From Pedobacter africanus (GTDB lineage Bacteria; Bacteroidota; Bacteroidia; Sphingobacteriales; Sphingobacteriaceae), in assembly GCF_900176535.1 (NCBI RefSeq), contig NZ_FWXT01000002.1, positions 124,001-188,000 on the forward strand: DNA of 64,000 nucleotides, read 5' to 3'. Position 1 is the stretch's first letter. Each line of letters begins with the position of its first letter. The position numbers and the translations under genes were made by a program. A model generated the notes under the pieces. That model did no database searches and was not told the DNA's origin. It was given only the letters and a program-made list of their open reading frames with translations. Below are positions 18,494 to 27,088 of the stretch, in pieces.

Positions 18494-19342
18494 TTACTCA
18501 GCTTCGTGATCAATATTCAGCCTGATCTCATGATCAGAAATTGTGATCAGCCGATCCTTATACAAGCCGCCAATGGCTTTTTTGAAAGCACTCTTGCTGA
18601 TTTTAAAATACTGATAGATGGCTTCAGGTGAGCTTTTATCACCAAGTGAAATTACGCCACCACTGTATTTCAGGTCTTCCAGGATCACGTCCTTGGTTTC
18701 CAGGATATGGCCATAACCCATGGGCTGCAGGCTCAGGTCTATTTTACCTTCTACCCGGATTTTTTTGATCCAGCCTTTGCGTGTTTCACCAGGGTTCAGC
18801 TCATCAAAAAGCTCATTGGTATACAACAGCCCTATATATTTATTGTCGATAATGGCATTGTAGCCCAGGTCGGAGCGGTCGGCAATCAACAGGCTTACCT
18901 CATCACCTTCTTCCAGGTCTATTTCTTCTTCCTCTACATAATTGATCAGCTTTGAAGAAGCCAGCATACGGTCGTTACTTTCATCCAGAAATACGTAAAC
19001 CACATGCTTGTCGCCCCTGAACATGGGACGTTTCTGCTCGCGCTTAGGTACATATATATCTTTACCGATGCCTATATCCATAAATACACCGCCATCTTCA
19101 GTTTCATCAACTACGGTGAGATACGCAAAATCTCCTACACAGGCCAGTGGTCTTTTAGAAGTGGCCTGCAGCCTGCCATCCTTTTGCATAAACACAAAAA
19201 GGTTCAGGTTGTCGCCAATTTCAGCATTTTTAGGTACATCAACATAAGGCAGTAGGATCTCTTTTTCTCCTTCAGTTAATACGAGGCCTTCTTCTGTTTT
19301 TCTTATAATCCGCAGATCGTTGTATTGTCCTATTGCTATCAT
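18494..19342 (-). CDS. cvfB: CvfB-type S1-like RNA-binding protein
   Basis: A 282-residue protein of the CvfB family: tandem S1-like beta-barrel domains (IGQYNDLRIIRKTEEGLVL; DFAYLTVVDETEDGGVFMDIG; KHVVYVFLDESNDRMLASSKL) and a C-terminal winged-helix segment (SPEAIYQYFKISKSAFKKAIGGLYKDRLI). Family members bind RNA; in Staphylococcus CvfB affects virulence gene expression, while the role in Bacteroidota is not established. Its start lies inside the 3' end of the small upstream gene (71-bp overlap), so the two are probably co-transcribed. Confidence 0.88.
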   Translation of the reverse strand: MIAIGQYNDLRIIRKTEEGLVLTEGEKEILLPYVDVPKNAEIGDNLNLFVFMQKDGRLQATSKRPLACVGDFAYLTVVDETEDGGVFMDIGIGKDIYVPKREQKRPMFRGDKHVVYVFLDESNDRMLASSKLINYVEEEEIDLEEGDEVSLLIADRSDLGYNAIIDNKYIGLLYTNELFDELNPGETRKGWIKKIRVEGKIDLSLQPMGYGHILETKDVILEDLKYSGGVISLGDKSSPEAIYQYFKISKSAFKKAIGGLYKDRLITISDHEIRLNIDHEAE

Positions 19343-19658
19343 TTTGCAAAGGTAGCATTTGATTTCTATGTTCCTCTAAAATTTGGGTGTAGTGTTTGCC
19401 TACGGTTTTTACATTTTCCAGCTCACCGGCTTCCAGTCCGAACAAAATTTCCAGCTTTCGGGCAATCTTATAAGGTATATCTTCCCGGTCGGTGATGCGG
19501 AGGTCACGGTAATTGTAAAAAGTAGTCATGCCCTTGCCAATGATGCCGGGTATCGATTTGAGTATAACTTTGTACTCTTTTCGTTTTAAATTGTCAATAC
19601 ATTCCTCGATCCTGTACTTTTTAAGTGTTTCTTCCGTTTTTTGAACATTTGTTTCCAT
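19272..19658 (-). CDS. Small Cro-like helix-turn-helix protein
   Basis: A 128-residue protein. Residues ~15-80 (KSIPGIIGKGMTTFYNYRDLRITDREDIPYKIARKLEILFGLEAGEL) read like a Cro/XRE-type HTH fold: IGKGMTTFYNYR as the recognition unit and ARKLEILFGL as the following helix. The C-terminus is basic. The last 71 bases overlap the start of cvfB in another frame, so the C-terminal tail may be poorly constrained. Probably a DNA-binding regulator; its target is unknown. Confidence 0.6.
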   Translation of the reverse strand: METNVQKTEETLKKYRIEECIDNLKRKEYKVILKSIPGIIGKGMTTFYNYRDLRITDREDIPYKIARKLEILFGLEAGELENVKTVGKHYTQILEEHRNQMLPLQNDSNRTIQRSADYKKNRRRPRIN

Positions 19659-19751
19659 AAAGAATTGGTTTATTGATGAATAATTACAAGTCTATACAGA
19701 AACAGATATTCGCTGGTTAAAAAATATATCTTTTATTTAGTTATTTTTTAG

Positions 19752-19782
19752 GTACAATAAAATAACGGTTGAAATACCGTTA
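19752..19782 (-). terminator. Rho-independent terminator of the thiamine operon
   Basis: On the minus strand TAACGGT, loop ATTTCA, ACCGTTA is followed by TTTTATTG. The first stem base triplet is the thiF stop codon itself, so the operon ends inside its terminator. Confidence 0.65.
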
Positions 19783-20817
19783 ATATGCCTTTGGAACATC
19801 CATGGTGTACAGCTTTCCCTGAAAGCAATCCCTGAGCAAATTTAGCGCAATCCTGCTTCGGGTACCCGCGGAACAGCAAAAAACAAGAATTTTGTAAGGC
19901 AGAAACTCCGGAATATGCTGGCTTAAATCATAAAGCGGTATATTTATTCCCCCAATATTGTGTTCTTCATATTCATAAGCCTCCCGTACATCAATCAGCA
20001 GATAATTGATCCCCTTTTCGTCCATTTCCCGCAGTTCATCCAGGCTAAGGGATGATGGAGCAGGTTTGTTTTGCTGTGGATGTGTACCCACAGGTTCTTC
20101 AGCGGGTCTGTTTGCGCTTTTACTGAAATTGAACAGCACACTTTCATTACTGAGGGCATTGTAAGTCAGGAGTTTTCCGGCCAGCACCTCTCCAAACCCG
20201 CAAATGATCTTAATGGCCTCATTGGCCATCATGCTGCCGATAATCCCGGGAAGGGTGCCAATTACACCACTTTCTCCGCAATTTGGTACCTCGTCTGGCG
20301 GCGGAGGTTCGGGGTACAGGGAGCGGTAGTCGGCACTGCCCTGATAATTAAATACAGTTACCTGACCTTCAAACTGAAAAATGGAGCCAAATACCAAGGG
20401 TTTGCTTAGCAGTACACAGGTATCGTTTACAAGATAACGGGTAGGGAAGTTGTCGGTGCCGTCTATGATCAGGTCGTACCGGCCAACCAGGTCAGCTGCA
20501 TTTTCTGCTGTCAGCCTGAAAGGAAAAGAGCGGATTTCCAGTTCAGGGTTCAGCATCCTTAGCCGCGAAGCCGCAATTTCAGCCTTTGGCTTTCCTATAT
20601 CTGGCATCTGGTACATGACCTGCCGCTGCAGGTTGCTTTCCTCTACCACATCAGCATCTGTAATCCCTATTTGGCCAATACCGGCGCCAGCAAGATAGAG
20701 TAATATAGGGCAGCCTAGTCCACCTGCACCAACAACCAGTACCGATGCTTTCAGCAGTTTCTGCTGACCGGCAAGACCCATTTCCGGTAACATGATTTGT
20801 CTGTCGTATCTTTTCAT
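19780..20817 (-). CDS. thiF: ThiF/MoeB-type adenylyltransferase with C-terminal rhodanese domain
   Basis: Adenylates the C-terminal glycine of ThiS so that it can receive sulfur for thiazole synthesis. I choose the ATG at 20817 (MKRYDRQIMLPEMG), which overlaps the thiH stop as ATGA. The N-terminal ~225 residues carry the nucleotide motif GAGGLGCPILLYLAGAG and the conserved NCGESGVIG. The C-terminal ~100 residues form a rhodanese domain with active loop CCSAGTRSR, a likely sulfur carrier. Odd point: the zinc-binding CxxC pairs usual in MoeB/ThiF are absent (the first site reads DYRSLYPEPPPP). It is the last gene of the operon. Confidence 0.88.
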   Translation of the reverse strand: MKRYDRQIMLPEMGLAGQQKLLKASVLVVGAGGLGCPILLYLAGAGIGQIGITDADVVEESNLQRQVMYQMPDIGKPKAEIAASRLRMLNPELEIRSFPFRLTAENAADLVGRYDLIIDGTDNFPTRYLVNDTCVLLSKPLVFGSIFQFEGQVTVFNYQGSADYRSLYPEPPPPDEVPNCGESGVIGTLPGIIGSMMANEAIKIICGFGEVLAGKLLTYNALSNESVLFNFSKSANRPAEEPVGTHPQQNKPAPSSLSLDELREMDEKGINYLLIDVREAYEYEEHNIGGINIPLYDLSQHIPEFLPYKILVFCCSAGTRSRIALNLLRDCFQGKLYTMDVPKAY

Positions 20818-21926
20818 ATCAACCTGTCCCAATCTTTCCATACGGCTTCGTACCCCTGTTTGCCAATCATTTCTGAAATTTCGGCCGCGCTGCGTTCATC
20901 CGATATTTCAAATTGCTCCAGTGACTGCGGTTCTACTGCATAGCCACCCGGATTGGTCCTGGAACCGGCACTCATGGCAGTTATGCCCAGTTTAATGATG
21001 TTGTCCCTGAAAAGCTGTGATTCGCGGGTAGAAATTGAAAGCTCCACTTCCTCGTTAAAAAGCCTGTAAGCACAGATCAATTGTACCAGCTCCCTGTCGC
21101 TCATAGCCACTTTGGGTTCCAGTCCGCCACTAAAAGGTCTTAGTCGCGGAAATGAAATGCTGTACTTGCTTCGCCAATACGTTTTTTCCAGGTAATTCAG
21201 GTGCATGGCCGTAAAAAAAGAATCCGTACGCCAGTCCTCCAGTCCGATCAGTACGCCCAGGCCCATCTTATGAATTCCTGCCTGGCCCAGCCTGTCGGGT
21301 GTTTCCAAACGGTATTGAAAGTTTGATTTCTTGCCTTTGGGATGGTGTTTTTTGTAATCTTCCTGGTGGTAGGTCTCCTGATACACCAGAACGGTATTTA
21401 AGCCATAAGGCCTTAGTGCTTCATAATCAGATAAGTCCAGGGGCTGTACTTCCATAGAAATCTGCGCAAAATGAGGGCGGATCAGTTCCAGCACCATTTT
21501 AAAATAATCGGTATGTACCGACTGATTGGCCTCGCCTGTAACCAGCAACACATGGTCAAAGCCCATTTTCTTTATGGCAGCTACTTCCTGCATAAGCTCT
21601 ATGGCAGAAAGTGTTTTGCGCCTTACTTTATTGTCGTAGCTAAAACCGCAATACGTGCAGATGTTGTTGCATTCATTGGAAAGATACAGCGGTACGTACA
21701 TCTGCACTACCTTGCCGAAGCGTTTCAGGGTCAGTTGCTGACTCAGCTGTGCCATTTGTTCAAGGTAGGGGGCCGCGGCAGGAGAGATCAGTGCTTTAAA
21801 ATCTTCCAGTGTTCTTTTTGATGCCGATAAGGCCCTTTCTACCTCGGCACTGGTTTTGGCATAAATGCTTCGGCTGGTATCTTCCCAGCTGCAGCTTTCA
21901 AAAATATCCTTAAAACTGCTCATCAC
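20814..21926 (-). CDS. thiH: 2-iminoacetate synthase ThiH
   Basis: Radical-SAM tyrosine lyase that supplies dehydroglycine for the thiazole ring. The SAM/[4Fe-4S] motif is CNNICTYCGF (CxxxCxxC), followed by conserved MGFDHVLLVTGEANQ. 370 residues, as usual for ThiH. The stop overlaps the thiF start (ATGA), and thiG ends 3 bases before its start. The presence of ThiH, not ThiO, implies tyrosine-dependent, oxygen-sensitive thiazole synthesis. Confidence 0.96.
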   Translation of the reverse strand: MMSSFKDIFESCSWEDTSRSIYAKTSAEVERALSASKRTLEDFKALISPAAAPYLEQMAQLSQQLTLKRFGKVVQMYVPLYLSNECNNICTYCGFSYDNKVRRKTLSAIELMQEVAAIKKMGFDHVLLVTGEANQSVHTDYFKMVLELIRPHFAQISMEVQPLDLSDYEALRPYGLNTVLVYQETYHQEDYKKHHPKGKKSNFQYRLETPDRLGQAGIHKMGLGVLIGLEDWRTDSFFTAMHLNYLEKTYWRSKYSISFPRLRPFSGGLEPKVAMSDRELVQLICAYRLFNEEVELSISTRESQLFRDNIIKLGITAMSAGSRTNPGGYAVEPQSLEQFEISDERSAAEISEMIGKQGYEAVWKDWDRLI

Positions 21927-21929
21927 CGG

Positions 21930-22697
21930 TTAATCTAAAAAGGAAGTAAGTGGACTGCTGGCGATGGCCTGGGCATCTGTGGCCACTGCACCCAAACGGG
22001 CTTCAAAAGCCATTCTGCCGGCCTCTACAGCCATTTTAAATGCCCGGGCCATGGCAACCGGATTTTCCGAAATGGCAATGGCCGTATTTACCAGCACCGC
22101 ATCGGCACCAATTTCCATCGCTTTTGCGGCATCGGAAGGCGCACCTATTCCGGCATCTATCACCACGGGGACTTTACTTTGGGCGATGATGATTTCCAGA
22201 AAATCAATGGTCTTTAAGCCTTTGTTACTGCCTATCGGCGAGCCAAGAGGCATAACCGCCGCCGTTCCTGCATCTTCCAGTCGCTTGCAGAGCACCGGAT
22301 CGGCATGAATATAGGGCAATACTATAAAGCCCAATTTTGCCAGTTCCTCCGTAGCCTTTAATGTTTCAATTGGGTCGGGCATCAGGTATTTAGGGTCTGG
22401 GTGTATTTCCAGTTTTAGCCAATTGGTTTCCAGGGCCTCACGAGCCATCTGGGCCGCAAAAACTGCTTCTTTAGCATTCCTTACCCCCGAAGTGTTGGGC
22501 AGTAAACTGATCTGCGGGTGCTTTAGATGCTGCAGGATGTCATCATCGGGAGCATGCATGTCCACTCTTTTCAGCGCTACGGTAACAAGTTCAGAACCCG
22601 AAGCCAGAAGGGCTTCTTCCATTTTCAGGGCCGAACTGAACTTCCCTGTGCCTGTAAACAGGCGGGAATTGAATATTTTGTCTGCTATCTTTAACAT
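21930..22697 (-). CDS. thiG: Thiazole synthase ThiG
   Basis: Condenses deoxyxylulose phosphate, dehydroglycine and ThiS-thiocarboxylate into the thiazole phosphate. 255 residues with the ThiG opening LKIADKIFNSRLFTGTGKF and the C-terminal phosphate-binding stretch PVVIDAGIGAPSDAAKAMEIGADAVL. It lies between thiE and thiH with 3-base gaps on each side. Confidence 0.97.
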   Translation of the reverse strand: MLKIADKIFNSRLFTGTGKFSSALKMEEALLASGSELVTVALKRVDMHAPDDDILQHLKHPQISLLPNTSGVRNAKEAVFAAQMAREALETNWLKLEIHPDPKYLMPDPIETLKATEELAKLGFIVLPYIHADPVLCKRLEDAGTAAVMPLGSPIGSNKGLKTIDFLEIIIAQSKVPVVIDAGIGAPSDAAKAMEIGADAVLVNTAIAISENPVAMARAFKMAVEAGRMAFEARLGAVATDAQAIASSPLTSFLD

Positions 22698-22700
22698 TGT

Positions 22701-23342
22701 TTAACAGTTAGAATGAACGGCTTGTAAATTGTTGTACATCTCCCTGAGCGTTAGGGAAAGGTCAGGCTGTCGCGTTAAGGCGCCAGAAACTGCCACACCA
22801 TGCAAACCCGCCTGCATCAAAGGCGGGATATCCTCAGCTTCAATACCGCCAATCGCAATTACCGGTAAGTGGATGCCTGCTTCCTGCATCTGCTTCATCA
22901 AACGGGTATAACCTTCCAGACCAATAACAGGGCTCAGGTTCTGTTTTGTAGCGGTAAATCGGTATGGCCCCAGGCCGATGTAATCTATACCTTCAGCTGC
23001 CCGGAGCTCGATGTGCGCATAGGTATTTGCGGTGCCACCTATGATCATTTCAGGCCCGACAATAGCCCTTGCTTCAGCAACGGGCATATCGTTGAGGCCA
23101 AGGTGCAGTCCGTATGCTCCTGCAGCCAAAGCTACCTGGGGGTAGTCGTTTACGATCAGCCTGGCTTCATGTACCTTACACAGGCGTGCCACCTTCAGCG
23201 CAAGGGCTAAAACCTCTTCTTCCGGCTGGTTTTTCACCCTTAGCTGAATCCATCTTGCTCCGGCGAGCAATACCTTTTCTATAGCTTCCAGGTGGGAGCC
23301 GTTGGCGGATGGCTGGGATATATAATGTAATCTGTCTATCAT
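22701..23342 (-). CDS. thiE: Thiamine phosphate synthase ThiE
   Basis: Joins HMP pyrophosphate and thiazole phosphate to thiamine phosphate. 213 residues, TIM-barrel, with RWIQLRVKN, LIVNDYPQVALAAGAYGLHLG and the pyrophosphate loop FTATKQN, then VIAIGGIEAEDIPPLMQAGLHGVAV. These motifs make it the more canonical of two ThiE-like proteins in this operon. It overlaps the end of thiD by 4 bases (ATGA). Confidence 0.93.
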   Translation of the reverse strand: MIDRLHYISQPSANGSHLEAIEKVLLAGARWIQLRVKNQPEEEVLALALKVARLCKVHEARLIVNDYPQVALAAGAYGLHLGLNDMPVAEARAIVGPEMIIGGTANTYAHIELRAAEGIDYIGLGPYRFTATKQNLSPVIGLEGYTRLMKQMQEAGIHLPVIAIGGIEAEDIPPLMQAGLHGVAVSGALTRQPDLSLTLREMYNNLQAVHSNC

Positions 23343-24094
23343 AAATGGTGGTACCCCAACAGGCTGGGGCTGCTGTTTAAAAATTGTTCAATGTATTTCT
23401 TGGCCAGCAGGCATGCCGCGTACAGGTCCGAGCCTTTCGCCAGTTCTGCGGTTATCACGGCCGACAATACACAGCCCGAGCCATGTTTCTGGTATACTTG
23501 ACCCGCATCGGGGTCAAGCACCCTTAAACCTCGAGCTTCAAATAAATAATCAGTGCCTGCGGCTGTGCTGATATGTCCGCCTTTCAGCAAAACCGGGCAA
23601 TAGGCCGACCATATTTTTGCCGCTTCCTGTGGAATTGCCTCTCCGGCCAGAGCCTGCATTTCCGGATAGTTGGGGGTAATCAGGTCCAGCTGGTTTAGAA
23701 CGGGAATCATTTTTTTTAGTCCCTCATCCCAATGGTGGAAAGTATAACCGGTACTGGCTTTCCATACGGGATCGAGCACGATTTTAATGGCGGGAGCTTT
23801 TAATTTCAGGAAGTCAAGCACTTCATGAAGTGTATCCAGGTCTTTAATCAGCCCGATTTTGCAGGCTTTAATTTCAAATTTGTCCAGCAATGGTACTGTC
23901 TGATCAATGATCTGCCGGGCATCCAGCCAATCGTTCTTTAAAAAAGCATCATCAGTTTGTATCGTAAGTGCCGTACAAACCCCGAAGCCGTATACCTGCA
24001 ATTGCTCAAAGCATTTGATATCGGCCAGGATACCAGCCCCTGCGCTGGGGTCAAATCCAGCAAGGCTCATTACATATGGTCTTAGCTGCTGCAT
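23339..24094 (-). CDS. thiD: Hydroxymethylpyrimidine/phosphomethylpyrimidine kinase ThiD
   Basis: Phosphorylates HMP and HMP phosphate to the pyrophosphate. 251 residues, ribokinase fold; AGFDPSAGAGILADIKCFEQL and GVCTALTIQTDD are the ThiD signature, and HGSGCVLSAVITAELA is the C-terminal anion-hole motif. It overlaps the preceding gene by 13 bases and the next (thiE) by 4. Confidence 0.96.
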   Translation of the reverse strand: MQQLRPYVMSLAGFDPSAGAGILADIKCFEQLQVYGFGVCTALTIQTDDAFLKNDWLDARQIIDQTVPLLDKFEIKACKIGLIKDLDTLHEVLDFLKLKAPAIKIVLDPVWKASTGYTFHHWDEGLKKMIPVLNQLDLITPNYPEMQALAGEAIPQEAAKIWSAYCPVLLKGGHISTAAGTDYLFEARGLRVLDPDAGQVYQKHGSGCVLSAVITAELAKGSDLYAACLLAKKYIEQFLNSSPSLLGYHHL

Positions 24095-24672
24095 GCTGTC
24101 TTTATTTTATCGAAATTCGCTAAAGCCTGTTCCTTGTCATTCCATAGGGCGCCAAGAACTGCCGCACCCTTAAATCCCATTTGTTTAAGGGATTCAATTT
24201 TGTCTCCATCAACACCACCAAGGGCGATGAGCTGGGCGGTATTTTCCTGTACGGGTACTTTAAAATCCCCGGCAAGCCTGGTTTGGTATCCAGGTTTTGA
24301 TAAGCTGTCGAATACAGGTCCGTAAAAAGTATAAGCGAACCCCTGAACTCCGTTCAGATCATTTAAATTATGGATGGAGGTACTTCTTGTAAATTCTTTA
24401 TTTTTAAATGGCTGTGTTAACTTATTTCTCATCCGTTCGGGATAATGCAGTCTTTTAATTGCCGGAAATTCTGTTGTCAGTTCATGAAACTGGTGCAAGG
24501 CAATCCTGTGGTGATAACGTTCATCTACAGCCGAAATCAGACCGGCATATTGCCGCGGGTTCGGGTTTTCTTTTCGCAAATGGAGCACCGGCATGCCGGC
24601 CTCGAACAGTTGATTGATCAGCGCTGCTTCTCCTTTAAAAAAATGTGCCGGTGAGATGACGAACAGCTTCAT
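24082..24672 (-). CDS. ThiE/TenI-like protein, possible thiazole tautomerase
   Basis: A 196-residue second member of the ThiE/TenI family. Recognisable parts are AGMPVLHLRKENPN, STSIHNLNDLNGVQGFAYTFYGPVFDSLSKPGY and LIALGGVDGDKIESLKQMGFKGAAVLGALW. The ThiE catalytic loop TxTK is replaced by SLSKPGY, and a histidine follows the SxS strand as in TenI. I therefore favour a TenI-like thiazole tautomerase role, but a ThiE activity is not excluded. It sits between thiC (3-base gap) and thiD (13-base overlap). Confidence 0.7.
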   Translation of the reverse strand: MKLFVISPAHFFKGEAALINQLFEAGMPVLHLRKENPNPRQYAGLISAVDERYHHRIALHQFHELTTEFPAIKRLHYPERMRNKLTQPFKNKEFTRSTSIHNLNDLNGVQGFAYTFYGPVFDSLSKPGYQTRLAGDFKVPVQENTAQLIALGGVDGDKIESLKQMGFKGAAVLGALWNDKEQALANFDKIKTACSS

Positions 24673-24675
24673 GGC

Positions 24676-26559
24676 CTAAAAGTATATTTCACTGCCTTTT
24701 GCTGCAAACTCTTTCGACTTTTCGGCCATGCCTTTTTGCAGCGCATCCTGTTCGTCTACACCTTGCTTTGCCGCATATTCCCTTACGTCCTGGGTAATTT
24801 TCATAGAGCAGAAATTAGGGCCACACATGGAGCAGAAATGCGCAATCTTGGCACCATCGGCCGGAAGGGTTTCATCGTGGAACTCACGGGCAGTATCCGG
24901 ATCCAGTGCCAGGTTAAACTGGTCTTCCCAACGGAATTCAAAACGCGCTTTGCTTAGGGCATTGTCGCGGTATTGCGCCCCCGGATGTCCCTTCGCCAGG
25001 TCGGCCGCATGGGCTGCAATCTTATAGGTAATTACCCCGTCTTTTACGTCTTTCTTATTGGGCAGCCCCAGGTGCTCTTTAGGGGTAACATAACACAGCA
25101 TAGCGGTGCCGAACCAGCCAATCATAGCAGCGCCGATGGCCGAAGTGATGTGGTCATAACCTGGGGCAATATCTGTGGTAAGCGGGCCTAAAGTATAAAA
25201 AGGGGCTTCAGAACAGTGTTCCAGCTGTTTTTCCATATTTTCTTTGATCAGGTGCATCGGCACATGGCCCGGACCTTCAATGATGGTTTGTACATCATGC
25301 TTCCAGGCAATTTTGGTCAGCTCGCCCAGGGTTTCCAGCTCGCCGAACTGCGCTTCATCATTCGCATCCGCAATACAGCCCGGCCTTAAGCCGTCGCCCA
25401 ATGAAAAGGCCACATCATAGGCCTTCATGATCTCACAGATTTCTTCAAAATGCGTGTACAGGAAGTTTTCTTTATGATGCGCCAGGCACCATTTGGCCAT
25501 AATTGAGCCTCCACGCGATACAATTCCGGTTACCCTTTTGGCCGTTAAAGGCACGTAACGCAGCAATACACCGGCATGAATGGTAAAGTAATCTACGCCC
25601 TGCTCCGCCTGTTCAATCAGCGTATCCCTGAACAGTTCCCAGGTCAGGTCTTCGGCTTTGCCGTTTACTTTTTCCAATGCCTGGTAAATAGGCACGGTAC
25701 CAATCGGCACAGGCGAATTGCGGATGATCCATTCACGCGTTTCATGGATATTTTTACCGGTGGATAAATCCATGATCGTATCGGCGCCCCATCTGCAGGC
25801 CCATACCGCTTTTTCCACCTCCTCCTCAATAGAAGAAGTAACGGCCGAGTTACCGATATTAGCATTGATCTTTACCAGGAAGTTGCGGCCAATGATCATA
25901 GGCTCCAGTTCCGGGTGGTTGATGTTGCAGGGGATGACTGCGCGGCCTGCAGCCACTTCAGCACGCACAAATTCGGGTGTAATGTAACCCTTAGGCGTAT
26001 TGGCGCCAAAGCTATGACCTTTGTGCTGGTGGTTCATCACCTCATACTGCTTGCCCAGCTGCTCATTCAAGAGGTCTATCCTTTGGTTTTCGCGAATAGC
26101 AATGTATTCCATTTCGGCCGTAATTATGCCTTTTTTTGCATAATGCATCTGCGAAACATTGGCTCCTTTTACCGCACGGTAGGGTTTATTGAGGTGTTCA
26201 AAACGAAGCGTGTCCAGTTTCTGGTCTGCCAGGCGCTGCTGTCCGTAGTCAGAAGAAATCTGCTCCAACTGTTCCACATCCTGCCTGCCGGTGATCCATT
26301 TTTCCCTTAAGCGCGGTAGTCCGCCTTTTACATCAATAAGGATGTCAGGATCGGTATAAGGGCCGCTGGTGTCGTATACGGTAACTGGCGGGTTTGGTTC
26401 GGTAAGACCAAAGCCATTATGGATTTTGGTGTCTGTTAAAGAGATCTCGCGCATGGCGACTTCAATCTCATGCAGTTGTCCCTTTACATAAATCTTGCGT
26501 GAGGCCGGAAAGGGGCTACGGGTAATGACTTGTTCGTTGGGAATTTTTTCAGTTTTCAT
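24676..26559 (-). CDS. thiC: Phosphomethylpyrimidine synthase ThiC
   Basis: Radical-SAM enzyme that converts aminoimidazole ribotide to HMP phosphate. 627 residues; the C-terminal cluster motif CSMCGPNFCSM (CxxCxxxxC) is present, as are GANVSQMHYAKKGIITAEMEYIA and the long conserved core with FTIHAGVLLRYVP and EGPGHVPMHLI. It lies 22 bases after thiS and directly after the TPP-riboswitch leader region. Confidence 0.98.
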   Translation of the reverse strand: MKTEKIPNEQVITRSPFPASRKIYVKGQLHEIEVAMREISLTDTKIHNGFGLTEPNPPVTVYDTSGPYTDPDILIDVKGGLPRLREKWITGRQDVEQLEQISSDYGQQRLADQKLDTLRFEHLNKPYRAVKGANVSQMHYAKKGIITAEMEYIAIRENQRIDLLNEQLGKQYEVMNHQHKGHSFGANTPKGYITPEFVRAEVAAGRAVIPCNINHPELEPMIIGRNFLVKINANIGNSAVTSSIEEEVEKAVWACRWGADTIMDLSTGKNIHETREWIIRNSPVPIGTVPIYQALEKVNGKAEDLTWELFRDTLIEQAEQGVDYFTIHAGVLLRYVPLTAKRVTGIVSRGGSIMAKWCLAHHKENFLYTHFEEICEIMKAYDVAFSLGDGLRPGCIADANDEAQFGELETLGELTKIAWKHDVQTIIEGPGHVPMHLIKENMEKQLEHCSEAPFYTLGPLTTDIAPGYDHITSAIGAAMIGWFGTAMLCYVTPKEHLGLPNKKDVKDGVITYKIAAHAADLAKGHPGAQYRDNALSKARFEFRWEDQFNLALDPDTAREFHDETLPADGAKIAHFCSMCGPNFCSMKITQDVREYAAKQGVDEQDALQKGMAEKSKEFAAKGSEIYF

Positions 26560-26581
26560 CCGTTAAGTTTTAAGGTGTGAA

Positions 26582-26785
26582 TTATCCGCCCTGCGTGGCT
26601 GTAATGAGAATTACCTGGTCGCCCTGCCTTAGGGTGTGTACAGACCAGTCAGTTTTGGCTACAATGTTTTGGTTAATGGCTACAGCTATTCCTTTGGCCT
26701 CCTGGCGGAGCACAAGGCCAAGCAGTTGCTCAACCGAACAGGCTTCATCAACAACATAAGTTTTGTGGTTTACAGTGATATCCAT
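26582..26785 (-). CDS. thiS: Sulfur carrier protein ThiS
   Basis: A 67-residue ubiquitin-like protein ending in the required Gly-Gly (TATQGG), which is adenylated by ThiF and thiocarboxylated. The start MDITVNHKTYVVDEACSV and middle LVLRQEAKGIAVAINQNIVAK are typical of ThiS. First gene of the operon, about 70 bases after the riboswitch. Confidence 0.95.
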   Translation of the reverse strand: MDITVNHKTYVVDEACSVEQLLGLVLRQEAKGIAVAINQNIVAKTDWSVHTLRQGDQVILITATQGG

Positions 26786-26856
26786 ATTTAAAAAAATTGG
26801 AAAACTGTAGGGGATAGCCCATAACGGGTCGAAAAGACAGCAATAGATTTGCTTCT

Positions 26857-26927
26857 ACTTTTCCCTTCGGCAGTACTAACTGCATCAGGTTCAAAGGGTA
26901 TATCTCAGCGCAAGGCACCCCTAAAGT
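26857..26927 (-). promoter_or_regulatory. TPP riboswitch (THI element)
   Basis: On the minus strand the leader reads GGGGTGCC, then CTGAGAT, then ACCCTTTGAACCTGATGCAG, then TTAGTACTGCCGAAGGGA. These are the conserved thiamine pyrophosphate aptamer blocks in order. It lies upstream of thiS and should repress the whole thi operon when TPP is abundant. Confidence 0.95.
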
Positions 26928-26960
26928 TTTTTGTAAAGCTAGGTTATTTTTCCATAAAAC

Positions 26961-26992
26961 CAAAAATACCCCTTCAATTGTTATAAAGGCAA
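26961..26992 (-). promoter_or_regulatory. Probable promoter of the thi operon
   Basis: On the minus strand TTG is followed after 21 bases by TATTTTTG, an exact TAnnTTTG match to the Bacteroidota -7 element. It lies about 34 bases before the aptamer, a sensible distance for a riboswitch leader. Confidence 0.5.
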
Positions 26993-27088
26993 TTTTTAAA
27001 TCGCGTCAAATTCCTTTACCGCTTTCTGACATTTTTCCCGAAAATACCAGCAAATGAATCCCTAAATTTGCGGCGCAAAACGATTGCA

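Noticed and set aside
26748..26963. Minus-strand ORF across the thi leader
   Set aside because: It reads through the TPP aptamer and overlaps thiS in another frame.
27063..27070. TAAATTTG as promoter of the MFS gene at 27,089
   Set aside because: It matches TAnnTTTG but has no TTG at the proper distance and would leave a very short leader.
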